A stretch of DNA of 34,035 nt from Sporolactobacillus inulinus (GCF_006539285.1 NZ_BJMS01000037.1:1-34035), one strand, 5' to 3'; positions 1 through 8,340 are shown, counted from the first letter of the stretch. The notes: generated from the sequence alone by a model not told the origin. Numbers and translations are program-made.

Positions 1-96
1 ATAATTAGCGGAAGTTCCCTTACAATTACGAAAGTTCCACTTTTATGCCGTTATCATCGTCCCAGCAAGGCAAAATTATAAATTGTCTTTACCTAT

Positions 97-119
97 AAAA
101 AAAAGCCCCGATCCGGAGC
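97..119 (-). terminator. Intrinsic terminator of the aspartokinase gene
   Basis: Read on the minus strand, a 6-bp stem (GCTCCG / CGGGGC, loop GAT) is followed by eight T. It lies just past the aspartokinase stop codon. Confidence 0.8.
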
Positions 120-140
120 TTCTTCCATTGCTTATTCCGC

Positions 141-1502
141 TCATACTTTAGCAGTCGAAAAAAATTCTTCGTAAAGGGCCTGTACCGCCCGATCTTCAAC
201 AGCTTCCTTAACGCCGAACATCATGCTCGTTTCCGATGAACCTTGATTAATCATCTCAATGTTAATATGAGCATTGGCTAATGCCATTGATGCGCGTGCG
301 TTTGTACCGACCTTTTGTCTCATCCCTTCGCCCACCATCATGATCAGCGCAAGGTCGTGTTCAACATGAACTTCATCGGCGTGAAGTTCCTCGATGAGAC
401 GCGCGGTAATCTCCTTTTCAAGCGTTTCATCAATCTGGCTTTGGCGAAGAATAACCGTCATATCATCAATCCCCGAGGGAATATGTTCAAAGGACAAGCC
501 ATAGTCTTCTAAAATACAGAGCACCTTGCGTCCGAATCCGATTTCCTTATTCATGAGGTATTTGCTGATGTATATGCTGCAGAAGCCGTCGTCACTAGCA
601 ATTCCGACAACCGGCCCGTTCGTATTTTTGCGTTCGCTCACAATTCTCGTTCCTGGAGCCTCCGGATTGTTGGTATTCTTCACGTTGACCGGAATGCCTA
701 CGCGGAAAGCCGGGATCAGTGCTTCATCATGAAAAACAGAAAAACCGCCATAAGAAAGTTCGCGCATTTCACGGTACGTCAGTTCGCAAATTTCTCTCGG
801 ATGAGAAACAAGATGCGGATTCACCGCATAAACGGCATCAACATCGGTGAAGTTCTCATAGAGATCCGCTTTTACCCCATTTGCCAAGATCGATCCGGTT
901 ATATCCGATCCGCTGCGCGAAAATGTAACCACTTCGCCGTCGGTATTATAGCCAAAGAAACCTGGAAATACGATAATTCCCGGCTGATCGCGCAATGCGT
1001 AAAGCCGTTCATACGATTCAGGGAGCACCTGCGCGTTGCCGGGCTCATTGCTGACAAGCAAACCTGCTTCTTTTGGTGAAACATAATGAGCATTCAAGCC
1101 TTTATGTTTAAAGCAGGCAGCAACAAGCTTGGCGTTATTATCCTCGCCGCTCGCCTTAACCGCTTCAATAAAGGCGGATGGGTTGGTCTTGTCGCTTGCA
1201 AGCAGACTGAGCAGATCATCTTTGACTTTTCTGATAATTGTATCGGCAAGATGAAGTTCTTCAGCAATGCTTTGGTATCTGCCGACAATCGTATCGACTA
1301 GATCATGCGTATCTTCACCTTTCAAACAGCGTTCAGCGCAGCTGATCAAAAGGTCGGTTACTTTTTCATCGTCCGCATAGCGTTTTCCAGGAGCGGATAC
1401 GACGACGATTTTACGTTCAGGATCTGATGAAACAATTTGATATACTTTTTCGACTTGTACTCCGGAAGCCAGTGAGCTTCCTCCAAATTTAACTACTTTC
1501 AT
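141..1502 (-). CDS. lysC: Aspartate kinase (aspartokinase III / YclM type)
   Basis: Phosphorylates L-aspartate to 4-aspartyl phosphate, the first step towards lysine, threonine and methionine; cytoplasmic. The 453-residue protein opens with the kinase motif KFGGSS and carries a long catalytic domain (about residues 1-290) with SRSGSDITGSILA for nucleotide/aspartate binding. Two C-terminal ACT domains follow (about 300-450, including INQGSSETSMMFGV), which in this family bind amino acid inhibitors. Length and ends match the monofunctional, B. subtilis YclM-like class. The start is an ATG about 12 nt after AGGGG. A terminator follows the stop codon, and a 278-nt leader precedes the start, so expression is probably independent of the upstream reductase. 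Which amino acid inhibits it cannot be read from the sequence. Confidence 0.93.
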   Translation of the reverse strand: MKVVKFGGSSLASGVQVEKVYQIVSSDPERKIVVVSAPGKRYADDEKVTDLLISCAERCLKGEDTHDLVDTIVGRYQSIAEELHLADTIIRKVKDDLLSLLASDKTNPSAFIEAVKASGEDNNAKLVAACFKHKGLNAHYVSPKEAGLLVSNEPGNAQVLPESYERLYALRDQPGIIVFPGFFGYNTDGEVVTFSRSGSDITGSILANGVKADLYENFTDVDAVYAVNPHLVSHPREICELTYREMRELSYGGFSVFHDEALIPAFRVGIPVNVKNTNNPEAPGTRIVSERKNTNGPVVGIASDDGFCSIYISKYLMNKEIGFGRKVLCILEDYGLSFEHIPSGIDDMTVILRQSQIDETLEKEITARLIEELHADEVHVEHDLALIMMVGEGMRQKVGTNARASMALANAHINIEMINQGSSETSMMFGVKEAVEDRAVQALYEEFFSTAKV

Positions 1503-1780
1503 GAAGCAACAGCAACCCCTACTTATTTGATTCTTTCCGCAAATGTCTTTTCATTATTACTCTTTTCAGAAAAATTTTCAAACCCTTTTTCTACTTTTTC
1601 TCGAATAATCAGTGACAAAATTGGAAGAAGGGGTAAAAAAACGTCTGTCCATCCAATTATTCTGAGTGCGGACGCTCAGATGACTCACATCACAGAGCGG
1701 TTCGGTACCAGTAGGCAGCTGCTTCAACTTCCTCCGCGTCAGCCCTCTTGTCCTCTTTTCCTCGACATCTCTAGACTTTC
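1503..1780 (-). promoter_or_regulatory. Structured leader / candidate attenuator of aspartokinase
   Basis: This 278-nt gap between two same-strand genes has a run of seven T (minus strand, 1635-1641) preceded by a possible hairpin CGTCTG/CAGATG with an inner TCC/GGA. That pairing competes with a separate perfect hairpin, CTGAG/CTCAG (1662-1666 with 1675-1679). The T-run lies about 130 nt before the aspartokinase start. It could be a leader attenuator or just the terminator of the upstream reductase gene. I could not match it to the lysine riboswitch or T-box: a TGGTACC core is present near 1708 but its flanks do not fit a T-box. Confidence 0.35.
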
Positions 1781-2542
1781 TTACAATGAAATAAAGTCGT
1801 TCACATCATAAACTTTCCCATTCACTAACGGTTCATTTAATATCAAGTTGACTAACGTACCTGCAACCGTTGCAGGTGGACGCAGCTTACCGTTTTCTTT
1901 AAAGCCTACAAAAGTACTATGGTCGGCGAATGCTTCTGCTGCTGTACTTCGGATCGTTTCCTGCATCTCAGTATCCATAATTCCCGGACTGAAGGCGATC
2001 ACTTTATGCGGCAACCCGGCCTGTTCCTGTTCCAGCCCTGCTGTTTTCGTATGCATATCAATCGCCGCTTTGGTCGTGCAGTAGACGCCCCAGCCATGGA
2101 TCGCCCGTTCTGCGGCACCGGAAGTCACGTTGACAATCACTAGTTCCGTTTTTTCACCGTCCAGTTGCTGCAGTATGCGGTTATTGATTAACATCGGCGC
2201 AAGCATATTTAATTGAATGGCTTGCTGAATCGCTGGGGCATCTAAATAGCCCAACCGTTCAATCGGTTCCACAGTTCCCGCATTATTGACCACATATACT
2301 TTTTCGGGTTTCTCAGATGAGATCCGCGCACAGACCTGCTGCATGGCGGATGAAACATCGGATGCATCTGCAAGATTCGCTGCAACATGCACATAATGCC
2401 CGTTGCTCCCTTTAATGAGTGCATCAATGGTCGCGTTGATGCTGCGGGAGATGCCGATCACCCGAATCCCGCGCTCAAGCAGGATACGGCTCGTCTCATA
2501 CCCGAGTCCGCGTGATCCGCCGGTAACTATTGCTAACTCCAT
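1781..2542 (-). CDS. yueD: Short-chain dehydrogenase, YueD-like (benzil reductase family)
   Basis: An NAD(P)H-dependent short-chain dehydrogenase of 253 residues. The Rossmann motif TGGSRGLG sits at residues 7-14, the NNAG motif near residue 95, and the catalytic Ser...YCTTK triad about residues 140-156. Whole-length style resembles B. subtilis YueD, reported as an (S)-benzoin-forming benzil reductase; the natural substrate is unknown. I chose the ATG at 2542 because AGGAGGG lies 7 nt upstream; the longer reading frame starting at 2572 lacks such a site. The aminotransferase gene ends 33 nt upstream on the same strand, so the two probably form an operon. Confidence is high for the fold, moderate for the YueD name. 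Confidence 0.85.
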   Translation of the reverse strand: MELAIVTGGSRGLGYETSRILLERGIRVIGISRSINATIDALIKGSNGHYVHVAANLADASDVSSAMQQVCARISSEKPEKVYVVNNAGTVEPIERLGYLDAPAIQQAIQLNMLAPMLINNRILQQLDGEKTELVIVNVTSGAAERAIHGWGVYCTTKAAIDMHTKTAGLEQEQAGLPHKVIAFSPGIMDTEMQETIRSTAAEAFADHSTFVGFKENGKLRPPATVAGTLVNLILNEPLVNGKVYDVNDFISL

Positions 2543-2575
2543 CACGTATCCCTCCTGGTGATTCATTTCCACATC

Positions 2576-3730
2576 TTACAACCGATTGACAAACGCTTCG
2601 ATTCGGTCCATACCCTCTTTAATCTTTTGCATCGACGTTGCATAGGAGATGCGGACGTATCCCGAAGCATGCGTCCCGAAATGGTCACCGGGAACGACCG
2701 CAACATGCGCTTCATCGAGCAGACGATCACAGAATTCCTTTGCGGCAAGTCCCGTTTTTGTAATGTTCGCAAAAAGGTAGAAGGCACCCATCGGTTTAAT
2801 CGAAGACAGACAATCAATCGCATTAATCCGTTGATAAATATAATTACGCCTCTTTTCATATTCAGCGACCATCATTTCACGGTAATCCGCTCCGCGGGTG
2901 AACGCCTCGATCGCCGCAAATTGGGCAGAGGTATTCACGCAGCTCCAAACGTCCTCGGTAATTTTCGTCATCTCTCGAATCAAATTCAGCGGTCCGGTTG
3001 CAAAACCAACACGGAAACCGGTCATCGCATGGGTTTTCGAGCAGCTGTCGATAATCAGCGTGCGTTTCTTCATTCCAGGAAAAGAGGCGATACTTGTATA
3101 CGTTCTTCCATCAAAGAGAATGTGGCGATACACCTCATCACTGATCACAACAAGGTCATGTTTCACCGCAATCTCAGCAATCGCGCGCAGTGATGCTGCA
3201 TCAATCACACTGCCGGTCGGATTGCTCGGTGAGTTTAGCAGAATTACTTTTGTCTTCGCAGTGATTGCCTTTTCAATGGCAACCGGATCAATCACGAAAT
3301 CATGCGCTTCATCGACATCAATCGCAACAGGCTTGCCACCGCAAAGCACGATCTGCTGCCCGTAATTACTCCAGTACGGCGAACTGAAAATGACTTCATC
3401 CCCAGAATTCAAAAGTGTGGTCAAACCGAGAAAAAGCGCGCCCATGCCGCCCGTTGTCACGAGACAGTTTTCCGTCTCATAAGAAACACCGATGGCCTCT
3501 TTGAGGTATGCTGCATAAACCTCCCGCAGTCTTGTCATTCCTGCGCCAGGCGCATATTTGGTTTCTCCATCATCGAGTGCACGTTTGGCTGCCTCAATCA
3601 CATTCGGTGCTGAATGAAAGTCCGGTTCACCAACCGCAAACGAAATGACATCATCAATACGCGCGGCACGCACCATCATATCCCGAATCGGCGATGGATG
3701 GATGGCGGCCACTTTCTTTGAAAATTCCAC
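2576..3730 (-). CDS. PLP-dependent aminotransferase, class I/II (PatA/AspC-like)
   Basis: A 384-residue fold-type I aminotransferase. Visible motifs are the N-terminal SFAVGEPDFHSAP segment, NSPSNPTG (substrate/PLP loop), SDEVYRH (Asp binding the pyridine nitrogen), the PLP-lysine motif SCSKTHAMTGFRVG, and the C-terminal Arg in GYVRISYA that should bind the substrate carboxylate. The start is GTG at 3730, 6 nt after GGAGGAG; a TTG 15 nt earlier opens the frame but lies in the ribosome binding site itself. It is co-oriented with the YueD-like gene 33 nt downstream. The donor/acceptor pair (aspartate, alanine, aromatic or N-acetyl-diaminopimelate type) cannot be fixed from the sequence alone. 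Confidence 0.88.
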   Translation of the reverse strand: MEFSKKVAAIHPSPIRDMMVRAARIDDVISFAVGEPDFHSAPNVIEAAKRALDDGETKYAPGAGMTRLREVYAAYLKEAIGVSYETENCLVTTGGMGALFLGLTTLLNSGDEVIFSSPYWSNYGQQIVLCGGKPVAIDVDEAHDFVIDPVAIEKAITAKTKVILLNSPSNPTGSVIDAASLRAIAEIAVKHDLVVISDEVYRHILFDGRTYTSIASFPGMKKRTLIIDSCSKTHAMTGFRVGFATGPLNLIREMTKITEDVWSCVNTSAQFAAIEAFTRGADYREMMVAEYEKRRNYIYQRINAIDCLSSIKPMGAFYLFANITKTGLAAKEFCDRLLDEAHVAVVPGDHFGTHASGYVRISYATSMQKIKEGMDRIEAFVNRL

Positions 3731-3827
3731 GTAACGCTCCTCCAATTCTTAATAACCTTTCTCTATACTATCAGTAAATAGATTCGAGCGGATAAACAAA
3801 AGATGCTTTAAAATAAATTTTCACAGC

Positions 3828-3863
3828 CAATGCATCCCGGTGCTTTGGGAAAAACATGCATTG
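3828..3863. repeat. Inverted repeat upstream of the aminotransferase
   Basis: CAATGCAT (3828-3835) is repeated inverted as ATGCATTG (3856-3863), with a nested TCCC/GGGA. It lies about 100 nt upstream of the aminotransferase start, with no T-run. It may be an operator or a leader hairpin. Apart from this and the terminator at 3910-3951, I see nothing in 3731-4033. Confidence 0.4.
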
Positions 3864-3909
3864 TTTAAATAAAGCGCGTTGTTATCCAGAATCCTAATTG
3901 CCGTGCGAC

Positions 3910-3951
3910 AAAAAACGAGCGGTGGGCATTCACCCTTCCTCCGCTCATTTT
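3910..3951 (-). terminator. Terminator of the ABC-F gene (possibly bidirectional)
   Basis: GAGCGG / CCGCTC stem with a nested GGTG/CACC, followed on the minus strand by six T and on the plus strand by ATTTTT. It lies about 85 nt past the ABC-F stop codon. Confidence 0.75.
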
Positions 3952-4033
3952 TATGCGTTACTAGCTCTGCTTTGATCGACTCGCTTTATCCTATTTAATG
4001 CATCATTGCCCGTCATCGTCTGCCTTTTCTCGC

Positions 4034-5602
4034 TTACTTCTCAAGCTTTTTCTTTTCTTTTAAAAGCTTCTGGAACGCTTCCTCCAATTCAGACGATGGT
4101 TCAAGACTCAACCGGCTGAGCACCTCAGTCATCTTTGTATCAATAATCAGCCGCTGGTCCTGCTTCACGTCGTGTTTCTTCCTCGGTTTACGGTTTCGGA
4201 ACTGCCGATAGCTTCCTTCGAAAAGGGTGATTTTCTGATTACGGATCTCAAGCACCCGCGTCGCGACACGCTCAATAAAGCGACGATCATGGGAGATGAA
4301 GATCACGGTTCCTTCATAGTCCTTAAGCAGTGATTCAAGCGCTGAAGCGGCTTCCAAATCAAGATAGTTCGTCGGTTCATCCAGAATCAGTGTATTCATC
4401 TCGCTTAAAAAGAGTTTGGTTAGCGCGACTTTGACGCGTTCACCACCGCTAAGTACGTCAACCGGTTTTTCGACAGCATCGCGGTAAAAATGCATCCGTG
4501 CCAGTACCGTTCGAATCAAGGTTTCACTCTGTTTGGATGAGACACGGACATTCTCAAGAATCGACTGTTTTTCATCTAAAATGTTCAAGTTCTGACTGAA
4601 ATAAGCAATTTTAACCGAAGGCGATTGTGAAATTCCTGCTTCTTGGTGAATGATTTTTTTAATCAGTGTCGTCTTCCCGCTCCCGTTCGGACCAATGACT
4701 GCCAGTTTCTCGCCGCCGCGAATAAGAAAACGTGCACGCTTCCACAGCACCCGTTCGCCAATCTGCCCAGATACATCCTTCACGCGAAAAATGATTCGGT
4801 TTTTAAATGCATCGGCATTGGGCAAAGCCATTTTGATCGGTGCGGCTTCTTTAACCTTATCAACCTTTTCCAATTGATCCAGACGGGTCTCAATGGAACT
4901 CGCCGTTTTCTGCAGCTTCTTCTGTTTTTTTGCGAAATAGGGCCGTGCACCTGTAATCTTTGATTCGGATGCACTCACATGTTTCGGCTTTTTCGTGGCC
5001 CGCTCAGCTTTCCTCACCTTTAATTGCAGCGCGTCCTCCAGTTGGCGCTTTTTTTTCACATATTTTTCATAAGCAAGTTGCTGCTCGGCGCGTTGGGCTT
5101 CTTTTTGTTTTTCGTAGGCGCTGTAATTGCCCGTGTATTTCGTTAGCTTCCCATCCTCAATCTCCCAGATTGTCGTGCACAAGTGGTCGAGAAAGGCACG
5201 GTCATGCGACACAAGGATCAATGCGCCTTGCCAGGCATTCAATTTCTTTTCCAGCCACTCAATATGCTCAAGATCAAGATTTGTGGTTGGCTCATCAGCG
5301 AGCAAGAGTTCCGGCGCCCTAAGCAGCGCCTCCTGAATGTATGCCTGCGTCACTTCACCGCCGCTTTTGGTCGTATCCGCGCGTTTCAGCTGAGGCAGCA
5401 GGTCACATGATACCCGTTGGATCACGGTTCCTTCCTCCGGAGTCAGCTTTTTCGCAAGTATATTGAGCAGTGTCGTCTTCCCGCTTCCGTTTCGTCCAAC
5501 CAGACCGATCCGATCCTTCTCATGCACGTATAATTGATCGATGGCAAACAGCGGCCGATCTTTGACCGAGTGTTTGATCTTCATTGCCTCAAGTAAAACC
5601 AT
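4034..5602 (-). CDS. Vga-type ABC-F ribosome-protection ATPase
   Basis: A 522-residue ABC-F protein with two ABC domains and no membrane segments, so not a transporter. ABC1 has Walker [12 protein letters not shown], signature KSGGE and Walker B LLLADEPTTNLD. ABC2 has GPNGSGKTTLIKK, LSGGERVKVAL and LILDEPTNYLD. The highly charged linker between them is the ribosome-interaction domain, and a charged C-terminal tail follows. Length, the start MVLLEAMKIKH and the tail pattern EVLSRLSLEPSSELE closely resemble staphylococcal Vga(A), also 522 residues, which dislodges streptogramin A, lincosamides and pleuromutilins. The ATG at 5602 was chosen because it aligns with the Vga(A) start and has GGGGATG upstream; an ATG at 5626 is also in frame. 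The leader carries an attenuator. The resistance spectrum is inferred from family, not shown. Confidence 0.88.
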   Translation of the reverse strand: MVLLEAMKIKHSVKDRPLFAIDQLYVHEKDRIGLVGRNGSGKTTLLNILAKKLTPEEGTVIQRVSCDLLPQLKRADTTKSGGEVTQAYIQEALLRAPELLLADEPTTNLDLEHIEWLEKKLNAWQGALILVSHDRAFLDHLCTTIWEIEDGKLTKYTGNYSAYEKQKEAQRAEQQLAYEKYVKKKRQLEDALQLKVRKAERATKKPKHVSASESKITGARPYFAKKQKKLQKTASSIETRLDQLEKVDKVKEAAPIKMALPNADAFKNRIIFRVKDVSGQIGERVLWKRARFLIRGGEKLAVIGPNGSGKTTLIKKIIHQEAGISQSPSVKIAYFSQNLNILDEKQSILENVRVSSKQSETLIRTVLARMHFYRDAVEKPVDVLSGGERVKVALTKLFLSEMNTLILDEPTNYLDLEAASALESLLKDYEGTVIFISHDRRFIERVATRVLEIRNQKITLFEGSYRQFRNRKPRKKHDVKQDQRLIIDTKMTEVLSRLSLEPSSELEEAFQKLLKEKKKLEK

Positions 5603-5639
5603 TGCATCATCCCCATTTTCATTCAATATCCGGGGACAG

Positions 5640-5675
5640 AAAAATGCCCCCTATCCGGCTTCAGAATAGGTGGCA
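5640..5675 (-). terminator. Leader attenuator terminator of the ABC-F gene
   Basis: On the minus strand TGCCACCTATTC pairs with GGATAGGGGGCA (11 of 12 pairs, loop of 7), followed by five T. It sits 37 nt before the ABC-F start codon and after the leader reading frame, so it must be bypassed for the gene to be expressed. Confidence 0.82.
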
Positions 5676-5735
5676 TCACTTTGGTGAACAGCAAAAAGAG
5701 ATCCACTCTTTTTGGGCACGAGCGAAGAAAACCAT
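5676..5735 (-). CDS. Candidate 19-residue leader peptide of the ABC-F gene
   Basis: The reading frame encodes MVFFARAQKEWISFCCSPK and its TGA stop directly abuts the base of the attenuator stem. Its ribosome binding site is poor (AGAGTAGG runs into the ATG). The 8-codon frame 5737-5763 (MPSAGCSE) ends with a TAG one nt before this ATG, so translation could be coupled. The mRNA inside the frame forms a 9-bp hairpin, CAAAAAGAG/CTCTTTTTG (5692-5714). Position and size fit drug-stalled leader peptides known upstream of erm, msr and vga genes. Expression is inferred. Confidence 0.5.
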   Translation of the reverse strand: MVFFARAQKEWISFCCSPK

Positions 5736-5763
5736 CCTACTCTGAACATCCGGCTGAAGGCAT
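5736..5763 (-). promoter_or_regulatory. Antiterminator strand of the ABC-F leader
   Basis: TTCAGAGTAGG (minus strand, 5746 to 5736) can pair over 11 nt, with one G-U, with CCTATTCTGAA (5670 to 5660), which is the 5' arm of the terminator. A flanking CCGG on each side can extend the helix by 4 bp. The pairing excludes the terminator and also hides the leader peptide's ribosome binding site. Confidence 0.6.
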
Positions 5764-5872
5764 GAAGACAGAAAATACCTGCTGTTTCAACGTCCTTCAG
5801 TTATCAGCTTCAAAAATAGGATTAGTTTTTCATCGGCCCTTGGTTCACCCTTCCGTTCGTTTGATTATCTTT

Positions 5873-5901
5873 AGTTTAGTTAAACGCTCTCCGTTTGTAA
5901 A
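5873..5901 (-). promoter_or_regulatory. Candidate promoter of the ABC-F leader
   Basis: Minus strand -35 TTTACA (5896-5901), 17-nt spacer, -10 TAAACT (5873-5878). The predicted leader would be about 265 nt long before the ABC-F start. Between here and the acetyltransferase stop at 6064 I see nothing else. Confidence 0.5.
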
Positions 5902-6063
5902 GTCCGACCGCCTCTGAGCACTTATCTGCATTCGAGGATCATGAATTTTTGACACATGCTGCTTTTCAGTTGACGTTCCTTGCCTTGTCAAGGTTGGGCG
6001 TGATCATGAAGCTCCGCCAGTTGGGAGATGCCTTTTGATGAGACGTGCTGAACGGCTGAGTTC

Positions 6064-6618
6064 TTACTTCTTCCTTAAATTTACTGAGGGGGAATGTCGT
6101 GTATAGATGATTTTATCGCTTTTGATGATGTGGGCCGGGATGCCGACTGCCCGAGCAATATCTGGGACATCCTTTAAAACGACAGCGTTTGCTCCGATAA
6201 TTGCGCTGTCGCCGACTTTGATCGGCCCAACCACTTTGGCACCGGCGCCGATATAAACATCGCTGCCGATGATGGGACCAACATCAGGATGTGTTCTGTG
6301 ATGAGAATTTTCACCAATCGTCACTTGCTGAAGGATCGATACGCGCTCGCCGATGACCGACCGTTCGTGGATGACAACTCCATTGCCGCCGTGAGCTAAG
6401 TAAAGACCCGCACCGATTTTGGTACTTGCAGGGATGTCCGCACTGCAAAACCCCTTTGCAATAACTAAATTCAAAATCTTATAACTCCACCAAAGCAGCC
6501 AATGAAACACCGGGACTTTAAAATCTTCGTACAGCCAGTTGCCAAAGCGGTAAATGGTGAGTACAAGTTTTCCATTGACCCGATCATTCGCCTGCATATC
6601 GATTCGCCATTTTTTCAT
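6064..6618 (-). CDS. Left-handed beta-helix (hexapeptide) acetyltransferase, serine acetyltransferase-like
   Basis: A 184-residue protein. Residues about 1-60 are a helical N-terminal part with an aromatic stretch (VPVFHWLLWWSYKILNLVI). Residues about 60-165 show hexapeptide repeats with small residues at i and i+2 (for example IGAGLYLAHGGNGVVIHERSVIG and IGAGAKVVGPIKVGDSAIIGANAVV). The H in LAHGGNGVVIH and the H-H-R segment match the catalytic region of serine O-acetyltransferase relatives. It is shorter than CysE proper and resembles the SAT-like acetyltransferases found with polysaccharide or siderophore genes, so the acceptor is unknown. ATG start with GGTGG 3-7 nt upstream. It stands alone; no neighbour suggests a pathway. 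Confidence 0.8.
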   Translation of the reverse strand: MKKWRIDMQANDRVNGKLVLTIYRFGNWLYEDFKVPVFHWLLWWSYKILNLVIAKGFCSADIPASTKIGAGLYLAHGGNGVVIHERSVIGERVSILQQVTIGENSHHRTHPDVGPIIGSDVYIGAGAKVVGPIKVGDSAIIGANAVVLKDVPDIARAVGIPAHIIKSDKIIYTRHSPSVNLRKK

Positions 6619-6729
6619 CCAACCACCAAACTCTTGTCTTTTTCCATTACTGATGCATCATCCTTTCATTTTTTAGATAAACTTTGCTCATCTGCAACTT
6701 TCTGCCCACGATCCTAAATATAAAGATAC

Positions 6730-6751
6730 AAAAAAACACCTTTCTAGGTGC
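6730..6751 (-). terminator. Intrinsic terminator (minus strand)
   Basis: AGCACCT / AGGTGTT stem (loop AGAA) followed by seven T on the minus strand. It lies downstream of the amidohydrolase and the serine dehydratase fragment and before the acetyltransferase gene. Confidence 0.7.
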
Positions 6752-6858
6752 TGTCCGATTACTATGAATAACAATGGAAGAAGCGCTCATCTTTACATTA
6801 GCAGAATTTTCAGATTGTGTAAAACGATCTGCTTTATCCGCTCAATTCAGGCTACGCT

Positions 6859-6972
6859 TTAAAGCAGTGGCGACTTAACCACATAATGAGCCACTCGTCC
6901 AACACGGCTGGTCCCGGCAAAACTGGCGCTCGACCCCGGCTGCATGATCGATCCGAACACATCGTTAAAAAA
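6859..6972 (-). pseudogene. Fragment resembling the N-terminus of L-serine dehydratase beta subunit
   Basis: Directly after the amidohydrolase TGA, the same frame stays open for 37 codons to a TAA. The encoded stretch includes DVFGSIMQPGSSASFAGTSR followed by VGRVAHYVV. This resembles the SdaAB opening, of the pattern SVFDIIGPVMIGPSSSHTAG followed by AARIGRVAR, with the SSSHTAG signature degraded to SSASFAG. There is no start codon or ribosome binding site of its own. I infer a deletion that fused the remains of an sdaAB gene to the amidohydrolase end. The match is from memory of the family and the fragment is short. Confidence 0.35.
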
Positions 6973-8139
6973 TCAGGATAGAAGCGTTTCACCATCGCTT
7001 AAGCCCCTTTCAAAATAGGCTTTGACTAATGCAATGAAAAGAGGAACGGATGTTTCAAAGGCTTTCGGATCCGCCTTAAATTTGCTGTTATGCACCGGAT
7101 AGTCCGAAGAAACACCAACATTGAAAAAGGTGCCGGGAATCACCTGTTGATAGGATGAAAAATCTTCGCCGCCCATACTTGGATTCAGAGGAACAACATC
7201 AAAGTTCTGCTCCTTTGCTACAGACGCAACCAGTTTCGTTAAGCGGCGGTCATTCACCACGGCCGGCGCACCATCCACCCATTTAAATGCACCGCTAATG
7301 CCATTGGTAGCGGCTATGCCACGCGTCACCTCCTGCAAACGGGCTTTGATTTGCCCGCGAACGCTTGGCGCGTATGAGCGAACCGTCCCTTCAAGCAAGG
7401 AGGTACTCGGTAGGACATTCCATGTCTTTCCAGCTTCAATGTGTGTAATCGACACCACACCTGGTTCGAAAGGACTGATATTGCGGCTGACAATTGATTG
7501 AGCGGCACCGATCAACTGTCCTGTCGCAACAATCACATCATTCGCATCTTCAGGATGAGCGGCATGCCCTCCTTTTCCTGTAAACGAAACAAAGAAGCGA
7601 TCAACCGCGGCATTCAAATTGCCTTCTTTTATACCAACAACGCCCGCCCGTAGTTCTGTATTGACGTGAAGACCAAAGATCGCTTCCACACCCTCTAAGA
7701 TGCCGGTCTGCACAACCTTGTCGGCACCATGATCGACTTCTTCCGCCGGTTGGAAAATAAGCAAGACTGTTCCGTTCAGCTCATCTTCAATTTTTTTCAA
7801 TTCGATGGCTGTCGCAAGTAAATTGGTTAAGTGAAAATCATGACCACAGGCATGCATCCGATTGGGATACTCAGAAGAGTAGGGCAGCCCTGACTCCTCG
7901 TTAATCGGCAGCGCATCAATATCCGCTCGAAGCGCAATCAATGGTCCGTCATGCTTGCCACCGATCTTTGCGAACACACCAGTATCCAGCGGGTTGGGCA
8001 AAAGCTCAATTGCGTGCTTGGTCAGCACCTGTTTGATTTTTTTCGTTGTTTCAAATTCGCTGAGCGCGAGTTCCGGATGGCGATGAAACCACTGAAAGAG
8101 CGGTTCTAATGTTTGCAAAGTTTCCTTAATCTGAGTCAT
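6973..8139 (-). CDS. M20D amidohydrolase (HipO / N-acyl-amino-acid amidohydrolase type)
   Basis: A 388-residue metallo-amidohydrolase of the peptidase M20D group, which removes acyl groups from amino acids or related conjugates in the cytoplasm. Metal-site motifs are visible: HACGHDFH (about 95-102), QPAEEVDHGA (the catalytic Glu and a metal Glu), FGLHV, and the C-terminal GGEDFSSY and VHNSKF. The dimerisation domain with GKGGHAAHP lies in the middle. ATG at 8139 is preceded by AGGAGGAG at 4-5 nt; the upstream ATG at 8154 overlaps that site and is unlikely. It has no operon partner. Substrates in this family (hippurate, indole-acetyl amino acids, N-acetyl-diaminopimelate) cannot be told apart here. 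Confidence 0.88.
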   Translation of the reverse strand: MTQIKETLQTLEPLFQWFHRHPELALSEFETTKKIKQVLTKHAIELLPNPLDTGVFAKIGGKHDGPLIALRADIDALPINEESGLPYSSEYPNRMHACGHDFHLTNLLATAIELKKIEDELNGTVLLIFQPAEEVDHGADKVVQTGILEGVEAIFGLHVNTELRAGVVGIKEGNLNAAVDRFFVSFTGKGGHAAHPEDANDVIVATGQLIGAAQSIVSRNISPFEPGVVSITHIEAGKTWNVLPSTSLLEGTVRSYAPSVRGQIKARLQEVTRGIAATNGISGAFKWVDGAPAVVNDRRLTKLVASVAKEQNFDVVPLNPSMGGEDFSSYQQVIPGTFFNVGVSSDYPVHNSKFKADPKAFETSVPLFIALVKAYFERGLSDGETLLS

Positions 8140-8340
8140 GTCACTCCTCCTCATACGTCAGTTTTTGCAGAAAAGCTTGCGTGCGCACACGTTTGCTGTT
8201 TTCAAAGCGTTCTTTTGGCTTTGAATCCTCGACCAGTTCCTCGTTCTTCTCGAGACGACACTAAGACTTTCCGTTACATCTTCAAGTACGGTCTTATTTT
8301 TGAACAAATTATTATGTTGGAACACCATGGAACTTTGCCC

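Noticed and set aside
1700-1715. T-box-like TGGTACC core in the aspartokinase leader
   Set aside because: Only the 7-nt bulge sequence matches. The flanking AGGG and GCG and the distal CGTCCCT are absent, so it is probably chance.
2558-3193. 211-codon plus-strand frame
   Set aside because: It lies antisense to the aminotransferase, has no ribosome binding site and has no recognisable domain. It is a shadow of the real gene.
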